This document shows, in pieces, positions 1 to 8,788 of a stretch of DNA of 33,388 nt. Both the position numbers and the translations under genes were made by a program. Source of the DNA: Nostoc sp. PA-18-2419. Its GTDB lineage: Bacteria > Cyanobacteriota > Cyanobacteriia > Cyanobacteriales > Nostocaceae. Location: assembly GCF_005869855.1 (NCBI RefSeq), contig NZ_SZNH01000002.1, positions 439,675 to 473,062 on the forward strand, read 5' to 3'. The notes beneath the pieces were generated by a model. It did not search any database and was not told where the DNA came from. It was given only the letters and a program-made list of their open reading frames with translations. Each line of letters opens with the position of its first letter. The first letter of the stretch is position 1.

Positions 1-124
1 TAGATATTTTGTCGTTACGAAAAACTCTAATATCGGCTGCTACTGGGAACTCTGCTCCCAATTCTCCCAGATATTGCACCAGATTATATGTAAAACTGTC
101 GTAATTGTCGATGACTATTAACAT
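1..124 (-). CDS. trpG/pabA: Glutamine amidotransferase, anthranilate/aminodeoxychorismate synthase component II (N-terminal part)
   Basis: The reading frame starts at ATG 124-122 on the minus strand and runs off the left edge after 41 codons. It begins [20 protein letters not shown], the typical N-terminus of class I glutamine amidotransferases that supply ammonia to anthranilate synthase (tryptophan) or aminodeoxychorismate synthase (folate). The [17 protein letters not shown] block is the family signature. The catalytic Cys and His/Glu lie outside the window, so integrity cannot be judged. It is the last gene of a minus-strand group after ybeY and dgkA, an order common in cyanobacteria. TrpG and PabA cannot be separated from the N-terminus alone; one protein often serves both pathways in bacteria. 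Confidence 0.9.
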   Translation of the reverse strand, partial: MLIVIDNYDSFTYNLVQYLGELGAEFPVAADIRVFRNDKIS

Positions 125-294
125 AATTAAGGAAAAGATTACAAATTGCAACTGACAGATATAAAACTGTCATATGAGATGCTTAGTAACTATTTGTGGT
201 TATAAAGCGTCCAGTCAAGAACTAAGACACTTAGGATAATTAAATTATTTAATTGGGAATTTGGAATTTTAAGGTATTACTTGATAAGCGCCAA

Positions 295-756
295 TCAGAT
301 GGACAAAGCCGATGTAATTAAAGTTATTAAAGGGGGAAGCAACAGCGTAGCAGCTACTAGCACCGCAACTAAAGCTGAAACTAAGACTGCACCAGCAGCA
401 CAATCTTTGGCAATTTTTGCCAAATCATGGTAAGTCTGCTTAACAGTTAAGTCCACAAGGGACTCGAGCGCTGTATTCAGTAACTCTAATGCCAAAACTA
501 AACCACTAGTTATACCAATTACTGCTATTTCTACTGCTTGCAAATGCAAATAAACACCTAAAGCGATCGCCATTGCACAAACACTTGTATGAATCCGAAA
601 ATTACGTTGAGTTTGAAAACTATAAGTGATTCCAGCCCAGGCATACTTAAAACTAACAAATAAATTAGAAGCAATCTTCCACGAAAATTCCCGTTCGTTG
701 TTCACAATTTTTGGTAACGAGGTGGGTGTTGGTGGTGGAGAAATTTTTTGGGACAT
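295..756 (-). CDS. dgkA: Diacylglycerol kinase / undecaprenol kinase family (DgkA)
   Basis: This 153-residue integral membrane kinase should phosphorylate a lipid alcohol (diacylglycerol or undecaprenol) with ATP in the cytoplasmic membrane. The key family motif is near residues 91-98 (ELLNTALE), containing the catalytic and metal-binding glutamates. Hydrophobic segments lie near residues 57-72, 76-92 and 125-150, fitting the three-helix DgkA fold. Residues 1-27 form a polar, Pro-rich extension beyond the usual length of about 120. The gene lies 154 bp downstream of ybeY and 170 bp upstream of trpG/pabA on the same strand. The sequence is closer to Gram-positive-type undecaprenol kinases than to E. 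coli DgkA, so the substrate is uncertain. Confidence 0.88.
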   Translation of the reverse strand: MSQKISPPPTPTSLPKIVNNEREFSWKIASNLFVSFKYAWAGITYSFQTQRNFRIHTSVCAMAIALGVYLHLQAVEIAVIGITSGLVLALELLNTALESLVDLTVKQTYHDLAKIAKDCAAGAVLVSALVAVLVAATLLLPPLITLITSALSI

Positions 757-910
757 ACACTTAAATATACAAAAACATAGTTACTACAGTGGGAATTGTG
801 GTCAATATTTATAGCCTAATTAACTTTGAGCCATTTTTAAGCAATTTTCCATAGAGGTATTATAAAAGTATTACCCAAAATTAACATTAAGGTATGATTA
901 ATTAATGCTA

Positions 911-1441
911 TTACACGTAAAAAATAATACCTATTCCCTCCAGCAATTTTACTTGCTGTTCTAACATTCGCTCCAAACTTTCTTCATCAGGATGATCCCA
1001 CCCTAACAGATGCAATAAACCGTGAGCAGCTAACCAGGCTAACTCAGTCGGTAAATCGTGTCCCTGCTGCTGGGCTTGACATGTTGCAGTATCTAAAGAG
1101 ACAATAATATCACCTAGATATAGCGGTCCAGAAGCAAGCATTTCTGCACTTTGAGGAAAATCTACTTCCAAAGCAGCGAAAGCTAAAACATCTGTAGGCT
1201 GATTTTTTTGGCGATATTGAGCATTCAGTTCCTGAATTTGCAAGTCATCTGTTAAACGCAACCCGATTTCATAACTTAGCGCTGGTGGAATATCAGGCTG
1301 AAGTATTTCTAACCAGTGATGAAACCAGTTTTGCCAAGTTTCAGGATTAATTCGGGGATGAGTGACGCTAAAATTTACTGACGTTGTTGGGGACAACTCG
1401 TCAAAATAATCTTCTACATACAATTCAACTTCCAGAGCCAC
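911..1441 (-). CDS. ybeY: Endoribonuclease YbeY, rRNA maturation factor
   Basis: The 176-residue product is YbeY, a zinc-dependent single-strand endoribonuclease used in 16S rRNA 3' maturation and ribosome quality control. The metal site is the motif HGLLHLLGWDH, giving ligands His140, His144 and His150. The preceding block YRQKNQPTDVLAFA (about residues 76-89) is also typical. The start is GTG at 1441; a good Shine-Dalgarno AGGAG lies about 6 bases upstream and no in-frame ATG gives a better fit. Residues 1-50 are somewhat longer than in short YbeY forms. It sits 32 bp after the small DUF3285-like gene and is followed by dgkA, so one transcript is likely. Confidence 0.93.
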   Translation of the reverse strand: MALEVELYVEDYFDELSPTTSVNFSVTHPRINPETWQNWFHHWLEILQPDIPPALSYEIGLRLTDDLQIQELNAQYRQKNQPTDVLAFAALEVDFPQSAEMLASGPLYLGDIIVSLDTATCQAQQQGHDLPTELAWLAAHGLLHLLGWDHPDEESLERMLEQQVKLLEGIGIIFYV

Positions 1442-1473
1442 GCAGTCTCCTAGTCTGAAGTCATAGTTTTTCC

Positions 1474-1629
1474 TTAGTGAGTCAGGTAAGCAAGACCAAT
1501 CAGGACAGCTAAAAGTCCTATAGTGGTTAATGCAAAATGCTTCAAGGAAGTTCCACCCTTACGCACCATATTTCGCATGGCGAGTTTTACGTAGCTGGGT
1601 TGAGGTTCTGTTGAAGGAGAGTTACTCAT
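1474..1629 (-). CDS. Small single-membrane-span protein, DUF3285-like
   Basis: A 51-residue ORF begins at ATG 1629 and ends at TAA 1474. It starts MSNSPSTEPQPSYVKLAMRN, continues with a basic stretch (MVRKGGTSLKH) and ends in one hydrophobic helix of about 18 residues (ALTTIGLLAVLIGLAYL). From memory this matches a short cyanobacterial protein family (DUF3285) encoded just upstream of ybeY; its function is unknown. The 32-bp gap to ybeY and the shared strand suggest co-transcription. The predicted topology is a cytoplasmic basic N-terminus with a C-terminal membrane anchor, possibly thylakoid or plasma membrane. Codon-level coherence and the conserved context make a chance ORF unlikely. Confidence 0.82.
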   Translation of the reverse strand: MSNSPSTEPQPSYVKLAMRNMVRKGGTSLKHFALTTIGLLAVLIGLAYLTH

Positions 1630-2082
1630 AAGTTAATTTGATCGCGGACTCTTTTATAACTGTAACAGTTGGGTCTGCTATAGGGTTGTGATCGCCCATA
1701 TATTATTGAGGCGTTTGTTGGTAAAACACTTTAATAACTAGGGGTCTTATACTGCTTGCGCCTGACTCCAAAATTTTTAGAATCAGTTTGAGAAAAGAAT
1801 GTCTGACTATTTATGACCTTGGATGGTGTTGAAAAACGTTTGGATGAAATACGCTTCAACCCTTCATAGGAGCGTTTTCTCCAGACCAAATGCTCTTCGG
1901 CGTAACGACTGACTGTAGTGCAAGAAACTGATAACCGCTATACAAATATTCTAAGTTCCTGTGCGCTAACTTCCGCGTCCTTATCCTGCATGAAGGCAAA
2001 GCGCCTATGGGTTTAAAAAATCCGAACTTATATAAATAGATACTAAATAGTTTTTTACTTAGTATCTATCGCTAATCCTCAA
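1630..2082. other. Intergenic region between prfB and the ybeY cluster
   Basis: About 450 bases without a convincing gene. The only clear structure is the hairpin next to the prfB stop, listed separately. The promoter for the minus-strand ybeY cluster should lie in the part just above 1629, but no confident promoter elements were recognised. Confidence 0.6.
2036..2069 (-). terminator. AT-rich hairpin downstream of prfB
   Basis: Positions 2036-2046 and 2059-2069 form a perfect 11-bp inverted repeat (ATAGATACTAA / TTAGTATCTAT) with a 12-base loop, starting 14 bases past the prfB stop. On the minus strand it is followed by TTATATAAG, which is T-rich but not a clean U-tract. The stem is AT-rich, so it may be a weak terminator or an mRNA 3'-end stabiliser. 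Confidence 0.5.
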
Positions 2083-3205
2083 CTATGCAGGAGTATTTTC
2101 CACCAGTTTATTTTCTTGGCGCAGATAAGCTTGAATGAATGTATCAAGTTCGCCATTCATTACATCTGTAATCCCCGTTGTTTCCGTATTGGTGCGTAAA
2201 TCTTTTACCATTTGGTAAGGATGAAACACATAGTTACGGATTTGATTACCCCAAGAGGCTTCCACCATATCGCCACGAATTTGGGCAATTTCTTGAGCGC
2301 GTTGTTCTTGGGCAATCACCAGTAGCTTTGCTTTGAGTCGAGCCAGAGCTTTTTCTTTATTTTGCAGCTGTGATCGCTCTTCTGTACAACGCACGGCAAT
2401 TCCAGTGGGAAGGTGAACAACCCGTACTGCCGTTTCTACTTTGTTAACGTTCTGCCCACCTTTACCCCCAGACCGAGTTGTAGTGATTTCCAAATCTTTC
2501 TCTGGAATGTCCAACTGCACAGAGTTATCTATCTGCGGCATCACTTCCACCCCTGCAAAACTAGTTTGTCGCTTGCCGTTAGCATTAAACGGCGAAATCC
2601 TGACTAAGCGGTGTGTACCTGTTTCCGACCGCAAGTAACCGTAGGCATACCGACCAGTAATTTCTAAAGTTGCAGATTTAATTCCAGCTTCATCACCTTC
2701 TGATTCTTCAGCTAAAGTCACCTTGTAGCCGTGAGCTTCAGCCCACCTAGTGTACATTCGCATCAGCATAAATGCCCAGTCTTGAGCATCTGTGCCACCA
2801 GCACCAGCATTAATTGTCAGTACAGCACCTTCAGCATCATAGGAACCAGAGAGTAACTGTTGTAACTCCCACTGCTCAAGGTCACGATTGAGTAGAGTGA
2901 TAGTGGATTCTGCTTCTTGCAATAGTGCTTCATCGGTTTCTAACTCCAACAACTCAACAACTGCCTTAGTATCTTCCAGACTGCTTTGCCACCGCTCATA
3001 TTGATCGAGGTGGGCTTTTAAGTCATTAAGTTCTTGCAGTGTTTGTTGGGCTTGGGTTTGGTCGTTCCAAAATTCTGGCTGAGCAGATATTTGTTCTAAA
3101 TCTTGAATTTTAGCTGTCAGTGCAGGTACGTCAAAGATAGTCCTGGGTTTTACCCAGGCGGCTAGACAACGTTTCGATTTCGCGTTTGAGTTCTGAAACT
3201 TCCAT
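2083..3205 (-). CDS. prfB: Peptide chain release factor 2, with programmed +1 frameshift
   Basis: RF2 releases peptides at UGA and UAA codons. The gene starts at ATG 3205; after 24 codons the frame meets an in-frame TGA at 3133-3131 inside CTT TGA C, the classical RF2 autoregulatory site. Skipping one base (T3133) joins the long frame that ends at 2083 and gives about 373 residues, the normal RF2 size. The long frame carries the RF2-type anticodon-mimic tripeptide SPF (in [17 protein letters not shown]) and the catalytic GGQ loop ([14 protein letters not shown]). Annotating only from the internal ATG at 2952 would miss the N-terminal domain. Upstream of the shift site there is only a short AGGA rather than the AGGGGG of E. 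coli. Low RF2 should promote the shift, so RF2 regulates its own synthesis. Confidence 0.95.
3131..3143 (-). promoter_or_regulatory. RF2 programmed +1 frameshift site
   Basis: Read on the minus strand the site is GAC TAT CTT TGA C, with UGA as codon 25 of the short leading frame. The slippery CUU followed by UGA C matches the conserved bacterial prfB site. A partial Shine-Dalgarno-like AGGA lies immediately upstream. Confidence 0.92.
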
Positions 3206-3450
3206 AGTGCTTGTTGAATCTAGGAATAGAGCGCTTTTGATCAGGTAATTGCTCTTTATTTTACTTATCTTTGTTAATTTTAGCTGTAGTTAGGCAAATT
3301 CTTTAGGCATAGCTGAATATAAGTTATAAAAATTACTTAGAATTCTCGACAGCTTCTTTGCTTGGAGTGGTTTGATTTTGCCATTGCATAGAGGTTTTGA
3401 GAAACAAATTGATTTCGCTATCCAAAACATCTGTCACCGCAAACAAATGA

Positions 3451-3486
3451 AAAAACCGTGGTCTAATTTCAGCAACCACGGTTTTT
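3451..3486 (-). terminator. Rho-independent terminator of the Bax inhibitor-1 family gene
   Basis: Positions 3451-3462 and 3475-3486 form a perfect 12-bp stem (AAAAACCGTGGT / ACCACGGTTTTT) with a 12-base loop, 40 bases past the stop of the gene at 3526. On the minus strand the stem is followed by a T-run (TTTTTTCATTT). The A/T symmetry could also let it work for plus-strand transcription. The remaining sequence between prfB and this hairpin shows no supported gene. Confidence 0.88.
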
Positions 3487-3525
3487 ATTTTATAGAACTT
3501 GGCTTTTGTTAGCGCGTACAGATAA

Positions 3526-4254
3526 TTAATCGCGGCCATTTATAGCAATTAGCAACCGCAAGATGAAGACAAATAAGTTGATGTAAGTCAGGTACATCGA
3601 CAAAGCAGCCGGCAGATATTGGTCATCGCTGTAAGTGCGGGGCAAGATGTAGAAATCGACAACAGAAACTCCAACAAACAGAAACACCCCCAAACCGGAG
3701 ATGGCAATTTCTAACCAATTTGGCGTGTAAACACCAAACATGGCAAATCCAAATTGGGCTAAACACGCAACCACCAAGGCAATGACACCAAGATTGATGG
3801 TTTTCGTCAAAGCCATGCCGTCTTGTTCAGAGAGATTTGAACCAATTTGACGAGCAGCAATAAAGGTGACGCCACAACCAAGGGCAGCCAACCCAATCCC
3901 TTGAATACCAACACCTTGGGATCTCAAGGCGACATACACCAAACCACTTAGGGTATATCCAGACAAGAGGCTGTAGGTTGCCAACAAAGGTAGTGCAAGA
4001 CCTTTATTACCTTTTTGAGCAACATTTTGGGCAACAAAAAACAAAATTAACTCCAAAATCACCGCACCAATAAAGGTAGGAAAAAATATTTCCGGGTTAG
4101 TACGGATAATTCCCAAACCGCCGTAGGTTCCTAATGCCGTTAGCACTAGTCCACCACCGACGTAGGGGAGGGCGTTGGCAATCACGTTTGGGCCAACGAG
4201 GGCGTGAGATTTAGCCTCACGGATAGCTTCACGAAAATTACTGGTATTGCTCAT
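3526..4254 (-). CDS. Bax inhibitor-1 / YccA-family membrane protein
   Basis: The 242-residue protein is almost wholly hydrophobic, with about seven predicted membrane helices (roughly residues 28-48, 54-74, 85-107, 112-133, 148-172, 180-200 and 215-236) and a polar 25-residue N-terminus. This architecture and the conserved C-terminal block (VGVSVVDFYILPRTYSDDQY, then a final helix) fit the Bax inhibitor-1/YccA (TMBIM) superfamily, whose members act as pH-sensitive calcium leaks or modulators of membrane proteases. The start is ATG 4254. The gene is monocistronic by appearance, with a strong terminator downstream and a decayed locus upstream. The exact role in cyanobacteria is not known. Confidence 0.85.
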   Translation of the reverse strand: MSNTSNFREAIREAKSHALVGPNVIANALPYVGGGLVLTALGTYGGLGIIRTNPEIFFPTFIGAVILELILFFVAQNVAQKGNKGLALPLLATYSLLSGYTLSGLVYVALRSQGVGIQGIGLAALGCGVTFIAARQIGSNLSEQDGMALTKTINLGVIALVVACLAQFGFAMFGVYTPNWLEIAISGLGVFLFVGVSVVDFYILPRTYSDDQYLPAALSMYLTYINLFVFILRLLIAINGRD

Positions 4255-4366
4255 ATTGAAATACTGTTTTTTAGGAAAACGTTTTGCTTATTCCTATTCT
4301 TACCAATCTTTGGGGTTAACAGCCAAGGATTTAATCGGTTGCAAAATCTCAATGGCAGCATTGTTG

Positions 4367-5052
4367 TTAAAAATTAGAATCTTGAGCGGGTAAATGTTGT
4401 AAATTCCGAATTTCACTCCGAGGAATACCATGAAGATGAGCGGGAGCATTATCACGCTGGAGGGTAGCAATACCGTCATCATTAGAGAAGTGACCCTAAC
4501 CACGCAACCAGTTTAGAGTGGGTGAGGAGTAAGTGATAGATACAGTTAGTTGCATTTTGAGTGTGGTAATGTGCGCTTGTCCATGCAAGAAAGCGATCGC
4601 CTGCCATATCACCGCGTTCAGAATTATAAATCGTGCCAAGATTCAGTTCGAGTATATTTAAAAATGAGTTTCCAGAAGCACCAACTAAGACTTCATCAGG
4701 GGCAAACTCTTCATCAAACTGAATCTGCACGCGATCAGCTTCGTCAACAAAGAGATACTTGCATTCTCGATAAACTGCCTCAGCAAAGGTCAAGTCTTGT
4801 TCAAACCCTTGGCGGGGCACACGAGTATGAATGAAACTAGCAGGAGTGAAAATCCAGACTAAGGCTGTAGCAATATCATGTTCTAAATGGTGACGTGGAC
4901 ATTTGTAATAAAAGGGACAAGTGTATTGTTTATAATCGCTTTCTTGCAAGTCTTCATCATCAGAATCATCATTTTCAGCTACAGGAACTTTTTGATAAAG
5001 CTTGTGACAAGGTTCATGCCAAATTCCCACTTCTCTTCTGATTGCATTAAAG
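4367..5052 (-). pseudogene. Remnant of a DinG/XPD-like Fe-S helicase gene
   Basis: An open stretch (about 5047-4482) has no proper N-terminus or start. It reads GIWHEPCHKLYQ, an acidic patch, TCPFYYKCP, then IFTPASFIHT and FVDEADRVQ. Cysteines just ahead of a DEAD box is the order found in DinG/XPD-type superfamily 2 helicases, where the cysteines hold an Fe-S cluster. No Walker A or C-terminal helicase motifs are present. After a stop, a second coding-like piece in another frame (about 4500-4367: HFSNDDGIATLQRDNAPAHL, then HGIPRSEIRNLQHLP) suggests further decay or a fused fragment. I infer an internally deleted, frameshifted relic. One candidate origin is the helicase of a PIWI-RE type defence island, but this is a guess. 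Confidence 0.6.
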
Positions 5053-5316
5053 CTAAAAGTGGGCAGACTGGACTAAACCAACGCCATGCAGGGTGTCCGA
5101 TTCAGATTGAAGGAGGCAAAGACTGCGGGCGCTATGGTCATCCCATTCAACGTCGATGCCGCGCATAGTCTGCAACCAACGCTGAACTGTTGCTTTTTGA
5201 CGCGGTTGCATTCTGAGTTCTAGACACAACTCCTCCAAAGTTGGCCGCTGTTTATGGATGTTAAACCATTTCTGAAGTGGATCAAGAATTTTCTGCTGAT
5301 GTTTGGTGATTTTCAT
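5053..5316 (-). CDS. LexA-like winged-helix DNA-binding protein, probably truncated
   Basis: An 87-residue ORF begins at ATG 5316 behind a strong Shine-Dalgarno (GGAGGG, about 6 bases upstream). Residues 5-60 (HQQKILDPLQKWFNIHKQRP, then TLEELCLELRM and TVQRWLQTMRGIDVEWDD) look like a LexA-type winged helix-turn-helix. There is no LexA peptidase domain. The last residues (about 78-87) run straight into the helicase relic in another frame, so the natural C-terminus may have been lost at the same deletion. It was probably the first gene of the decayed locus, perhaps its regulator. Whether the 87-residue protein is still made is uncertain. Confidence 0.6.
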   Translation of the reverse strand: MKITKHQQKILDPLQKWFNIHKQRPTLEELCLELRMQPRQKATVQRWLQTMRGIDVEWDDHSARSLCLLQSESDTLHGVGLVQSAHF

Positions 5317-5765
5317 TGTTCACCCTCCTGTTTAGCAGAAGTCTGACACCCATTAAACTTGCATATCAATAACCTGTTTCTATATTTCCACTAAGTTTCC
5401 AAAGTTTCTATCTTACCAATATTAAATACAAATGTCCCTCAATACCTAACTAAGTATAAATCCCCATAAAAATGAGTCAAATTCTATTTTTTGTAGCTTG
5501 GCTTTTGTTCCTCAACCTAACTACCAATTTGGATTTTTGACCTTTATTAATGACGGTATGTGCTAAGAGATAATATTGCCGAGTCTGTTTTGCGATTAAT
5601 TAAGTACCGAGCCATGTTGCATTCAGTATGACAGATGGCTATTAGATTCAGTAATGCATTTTTCAGCATAAATAGCTAGTTTTTGTGCAAAAGCTAAAGA
5701 TTATCCGCCATTTGTTTGTTACCTGGCAAATAAAAATCAACTGCAAGAGAGAAAGTAGCAAAATC
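5317..5765. other. Intergenic region between the decayed locus and sigF
   Basis: About 450 bases, AT-rich, between divergent genes. It must hold promoters for both directions, but no consensus NtcA box or other confident element was found. A 6-bp inverted repeat (AGCCAT near 5610, ATGGCT near 5635) is too weak to call. Confidence 0.5.
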
Positions 5766-5963
5766 ATGCGTACAAATACTGAATTATGGAGTGCGACCCC
5801 TGATAAGTTCAGTGAAACGACGATGGCTTATTCAGCATTGGCTAAGGAAAATAATGACAGCTTTGAAGAAGATATACGCAGCTCCATTTTCTCAGAAATA
5901 GGAGTTACAACAAAGGAATTTATATGGCAGCAAGTGAGTCCTCTCTACGAACTGATGGTATAG
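5766..5963 (+). CDS. Possible small ORF overlapping the sigF start
   Basis: A 65-residue frame from ATG 5766 (MRTNTELWSATPDKFSETTM onward) ends at 5963, 40 bases inside sigF in a different frame. It is polar and acidic with no recognisable domain. The upstream GAGAGAAAG is a poor, distant ribosome-binding site. It could be an upstream ORF that tunes sigF translation or simply an open stretch of the sigF leader. I do not recognise it. Confidence 0.25.
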   Translation: MRTNTELWSATPDKFSETTMAYSALAKENNDSFEEDIRSSIFSEIGVTTKEFIWQQVSPLYELMV

Positions 5964-6709
5964 AATTATTACACTTGTACCACCAGAATCCATCTATTAA
6001 ACTTCGTAATAAACTTGTACAGTTACATACTGGCTTAGTGCGGAAGATGGCTCATAAATTCAGCCATCAATGTAATGAACCTTATGAAGATTTAGAACAA
6101 ATTGGTTATTTTGGTTTAATTAGAGCAATAGAGCGCTTTGACCCCAGTCAAGGATATGCTTTTAGTTCTTTTGCTGTGCCATATATTCGTGGTGAAATGC
6201 TGCACTTTTTGCGCGATCGCAGTACTCTATTAAAAATTCCTCGTCGTTGGCAAGAACTGTATAACGAAGGACAAAAGATTCGTAAAGAATTATCAGTGTC
6301 TTTGGGTCGTCCTGTGAAAGATGCTGAAATTGCCAAAGAACTCCGGGTATCTCTGCAAGAATGGCAAGAAACCAAGTTAGCTGCTCAAAACCGTTTGCCT
6401 TTAAGTTTAGATGCGACCGCAGTTAACTATGTTGATTGCCAAATCACCTTAGGTGAAGCACTTCCTTGTCCTCGTTCTACTGCTCAACAACAACTAGATG
6501 AAGAACGGCAACAACTCCAAGGGGCAATCAATATGTTAGAAGAAAAACCCCGGATGGCAGTTGAAATGGTATTTTTGAAGGAGCTTTCTCGCAAGGATGC
6601 TGCTAAGAATATTGGTACTAGTCCGATGACAGTAACACGCTATCTGCAAAAGGGAATTCAAGATTTAATTTGTTATTTACAACCACAAGTTATGCCCACT
6701 GGATCGTAG
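5924..6709 (+). CDS. sigF: RNA polymerase sigma factor, group 3 (SigF type)
   Basis: The 261-residue protein is a group 3 sigma-70 factor that directs RNA polymerase to a special promoter set. Region 2 is clear at about residues 40-90 (EDLEQIGYFGLIRAIERFDP, then FSSFAVPYIRGEMLHFLRDR), with the DNA-melting and -10 recognition segment. Region 3 follows (RRWQELYNEGQKIRKELSVS, then DAEIAKELRVS). Region 4 with its helix-turn-helix lies near residues 215-250 (LKELSRKDAAKNIGTSPMTV). In cyanobacteria SigF is linked to motility, pili and stress, and in heterocystous strains to akinetes or hormogonia. The start is ATG 5924 with AAGGAA about 6 bases upstream. It is convergent with chlD. Assignment to SigF rather than SigB/SigG-like paralogues rests on remembered similarity. 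Confidence 0.85.
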   Translation: MAASESSLRTDGIELLHLYHQNPSIKLRNKLVQLHTGLVRKMAHKFSHQCNEPYEDLEQIGYFGLIRAIERFDPSQGYAFSSFAVPYIRGEMLHFLRDRSTLLKIPRRWQELYNEGQKIRKELSVSLGRPVKDAEIAKELRVSLQEWQETKLAAQNRLPLSLDATAVNYVDCQITLGEALPCPRSTAQQQLDEERQQLQGAINMLEEKPRMAVEMVFLKELSRKDAAKNIGTSPMTVTRYLQKGIQDLICYLQPQVMPTGS

Positions 6710-6767
6710 TCATTAGTCAATGGTCAGTTAATTAATAGAAAAGCAACTGAACAAATGACAAATGACT
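6708..6767. terminator. Inverted repeat between convergent sigF and chlD
   Basis: Positions 6708-6719 (AGTCATTAGTCA) pair with 6756-6767 (TGACAAATGACT) with one mismatch, around a 36-base loop. It lies exactly between two converging genes and could act as a bidirectional terminator. It may instead be a relic of the short dispersed repeats common in cyanobacterial intergenic DNA. Confidence 0.4.
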
Positions 6768-6769
6768 AA

Positions 6770-8788
6770 TTATCGAGATTTTAAATCGGCGATCGCACCT
6801 TTAGTCATGGCAGCAATAGCTCGATCTGTCGCTTTGGGTAAATGATAATACTTACCTGCTGCTGTTTGGGCTAATTCCTTAGCAAAACCAGTGGAAACAA
6901 ATTTACTTTCCGTATCAATTACTAATAGTTGCATCCCCAAAGTGCGAATTCTCGCCGCAATTTCTACCAATTCTCCTTTGATATCTGGTTTTTCTCCTGG
7001 TTCTAGCTGTTCGCCTAAAGAACGTGCTAAAGGAATATTACCCCGCCCATCAGTGATCGCTACAAGCACTACTTGCCCAATATCTCCACTCATTTGAGCA
7101 TTTAAGCCGACGCGCACAGCTTGGGTTAAACCATGCGCTAAGGGTGAACCGCCACCACAAGGTAATCTTTCCAAGCGGTTACGTGCCAAGGCAATCGAAC
7201 GTGTTGGTGGCAATAAGACTTCGGCCTGTTCTCCTCGGAAGGGAATTAAGGCCACTTGGTCGCGGTTTTGATAAGCTTCTGTCAAAAGTTGCATTACTGC
7301 CCCTTTCGCTGACTGCATCCGATTTAAGGCCATTGAACCAGAAGCATCTACCACAAATACAACTAACGCTCCAGCTTTACGTACCAAGCGTTTCGAGCGA
7401 ATGTCACCCTGTTCGACAATTACTTTTCTATCTGGGTGTCGCACTCTGCGTGCTTTTTGGTACGGGGCAGCCGCTCTGAGGGTCGCATCTACTGCAATGC
7501 GTCGTGTTTTCCCTTTAGGCAACATTGGCTTAATGTAACGTCCCCGGTCTTCAGAAAAGATGACACTGCGACTACCAGATTTTCCCTGACGCTTTGCCAT
7601 TTGAGTAAAATAAAGCACCGTGTCATCCAAAATTACCCCTTCTGGATCGAAGATGAACTCTTCCGGGATACTGGGGGGTTCTTGCTGTTGATTTTCTTCC
7701 TGTTCTTCTTGTTCTTCCTGTTCTGACTCGTTTGGTTCTTCTTGATTTTGAGGTGGAGGTGGCGGTGGTGGCGGTGGTTGTTCTGGTGGCGGCGTCTGCA
7801 CGACTGTTGCCCGTGGTACAATCACCAGTTCTACAGCATGGCGCAAATCTTCGGCATTGACTGTTGTACGTCCTTCCAAAGCCGCAGCCGCCTTGGCAAC
7901 TCGCACAGCAAATAACTCGGCGCGATGTCCTTGAACTTGGCCGCGAATTGCTTCATTTACCAGGTAAGCGATTTGCTCCTGAGTAATGCAGACATCCTTG
8001 AGCCATTCTCGCGCCAAGATAATTTGGGTTTTTAGGGCGTCTAAGTCTTCGCTATACTGCCCAAGAAACTGTTGGGGAGATTGAGAGTAGGCGATCGCCA
8101 CCTCTACTGCTGCTACTCTTTGATCTAAGCCGAGTACGCCGTCAGCAGAAAGAGCGATCGCAATTCTATCTAATAAATGTTCCCTTAATGCTCCTTCTTC
8201 TGGGTTGTAGGTGGCAATAAACAACGCTTTGCAAGGATGCTGAAAACTAATTCCCTCGCGCTCAATTTGGTTGCGTCCCTCAGATAATACTGTTAGTAGC
8301 TGATTTGATATTTGGTCATCTAATAAATTGATTTCATCTACATACAGGACGCCGCGATTGGCACTAGCAAGTAAACCGGGTTGAAAGATTGTATCACCTT
8401 GCTTTACCGACTGTTCTACATCCACAGAGCCGAGAAGTCGGTCTTCTGTTACGCCCAAAGGAATTTGGATAAATGGAGCAGCAATTATTTCGGTGGGGAC
8501 ATCTTGAATGTCTCCTGTATACTCTATCAAAAGTCTATCGTCCCATTCCTCTGGATGATTGGGGTCGCAATTACTGATAGAACTTTTAACAACTTCAATG
8601 GGTGGTACTAGCGCGTGGATAGCACGAGCCATCACAGATTTTGCCGTACCACGACGGCCTGCGATCGCCACTCCCCCCAACCCCGGATCGACTGCTGCTA
8701 ACAGCAAGGCTAATTTAATCGCTTCTTGACCGACTACAGCAGTCAAGGGAAAAGCAGTAATAGTAGGGTTGATAGTGGGCGCAGGCAT
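6770..8788 (-). CDS. chlD: Magnesium chelatase subunit D
   Basis: ChlD, with ChlI and ChlH, inserts Mg2+ into protoporphyrin IX, the first committed step of chlorophyll synthesis. The 672-residue protein has the three expected parts. First is an AAA+ domain (about residues 12-325) with a variant P-loop near 43-51 (AGRRGTAKS). Next is a Pro-run followed by a Glu/Gln-rich acidic linker (about 330-380). Last is a C-terminal von Willebrand A domain with the MIDAS motif DASGSM in [11 protein letters not shown]. Length and order are normal for cyanobacterial ChlD. The degenerate AAA+ site is typical of the D subunit, which regulates ChlI. Start is ATG 8788. It appears to be transcribed alone. Confidence 0.97.
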   Translation of the reverse strand: MPAPTINPTITAFPLTAVVGQEAIKLALLLAAVDPGLGGVAIAGRRGTAKSVMARAIHALVPPIEVVKSSISNCDPNHPEEWDDRLLIEYTGDIQDVPTEIIAAPFIQIPLGVTEDRLLGSVDVEQSVKQGDTIFQPGLLASANRGVLYVDEINLLDDQISNQLLTVLSEGRNQIEREGISFQHPCKALFIATYNPEEGALREHLLDRIAIALSADGVLGLDQRVAAVEVAIAYSQSPQQFLGQYSEDLDALKTQIILAREWLKDVCITQEQIAYLVNEAIRGQVQGHRAELFAVRVAKAAAALEGRTTVNAEDLRHAVELVIVPRATVVQTPPPEQPPPPPPPPPQNQEEPNESEQEEQEEQEENQQQEPPSIPEEFIFDPEGVILDDTVLYFTQMAKRQGKSGSRSVIFSEDRGRYIKPMLPKGKTRRIAVDATLRAAAPYQKARRVRHPDRKVIVEQGDIRSKRLVRKAGALVVFVVDASGSMALNRMQSAKGAVMQLLTEAYQNRDQVALIPFRGEQAEVLLPPTRSIALARNRLERLPCGGGSPLAHGLTQAVRVGLNAQMSGDIGQVVLVAITDGRGNIPLARSLGEQLEPGEKPDIKGELVEIAARIRTLGMQLLVIDTESKFVSTGFAKELAQTAAGKYYHLPKATDRAIAAMTKGAIADLKSR

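Noticed and set aside
3333-3539. 68-residue minus-strand ORF overlapping the end of the Bax inhibitor-1 family gene
   Set aside because: It spans the terminator hairpin (both arms translated) and overlaps a clear gene; no family resemblance.
4300-4503. 67-residue minus-strand ORF with hydrophobic N-terminus
   Set aside because: GTG start without a ribosome-binding site; the overlapping frame (HFSNDDG onward) looks more protein-like, so this is a shadow within the decayed locus.
7633-7821. Repetitive His/Lys/Asn-rich ORF opposite frame in the chlD linker
   Set aside because: It is a frame shadow of the Pro-run and Glu/Gln-rich linker of chlD.
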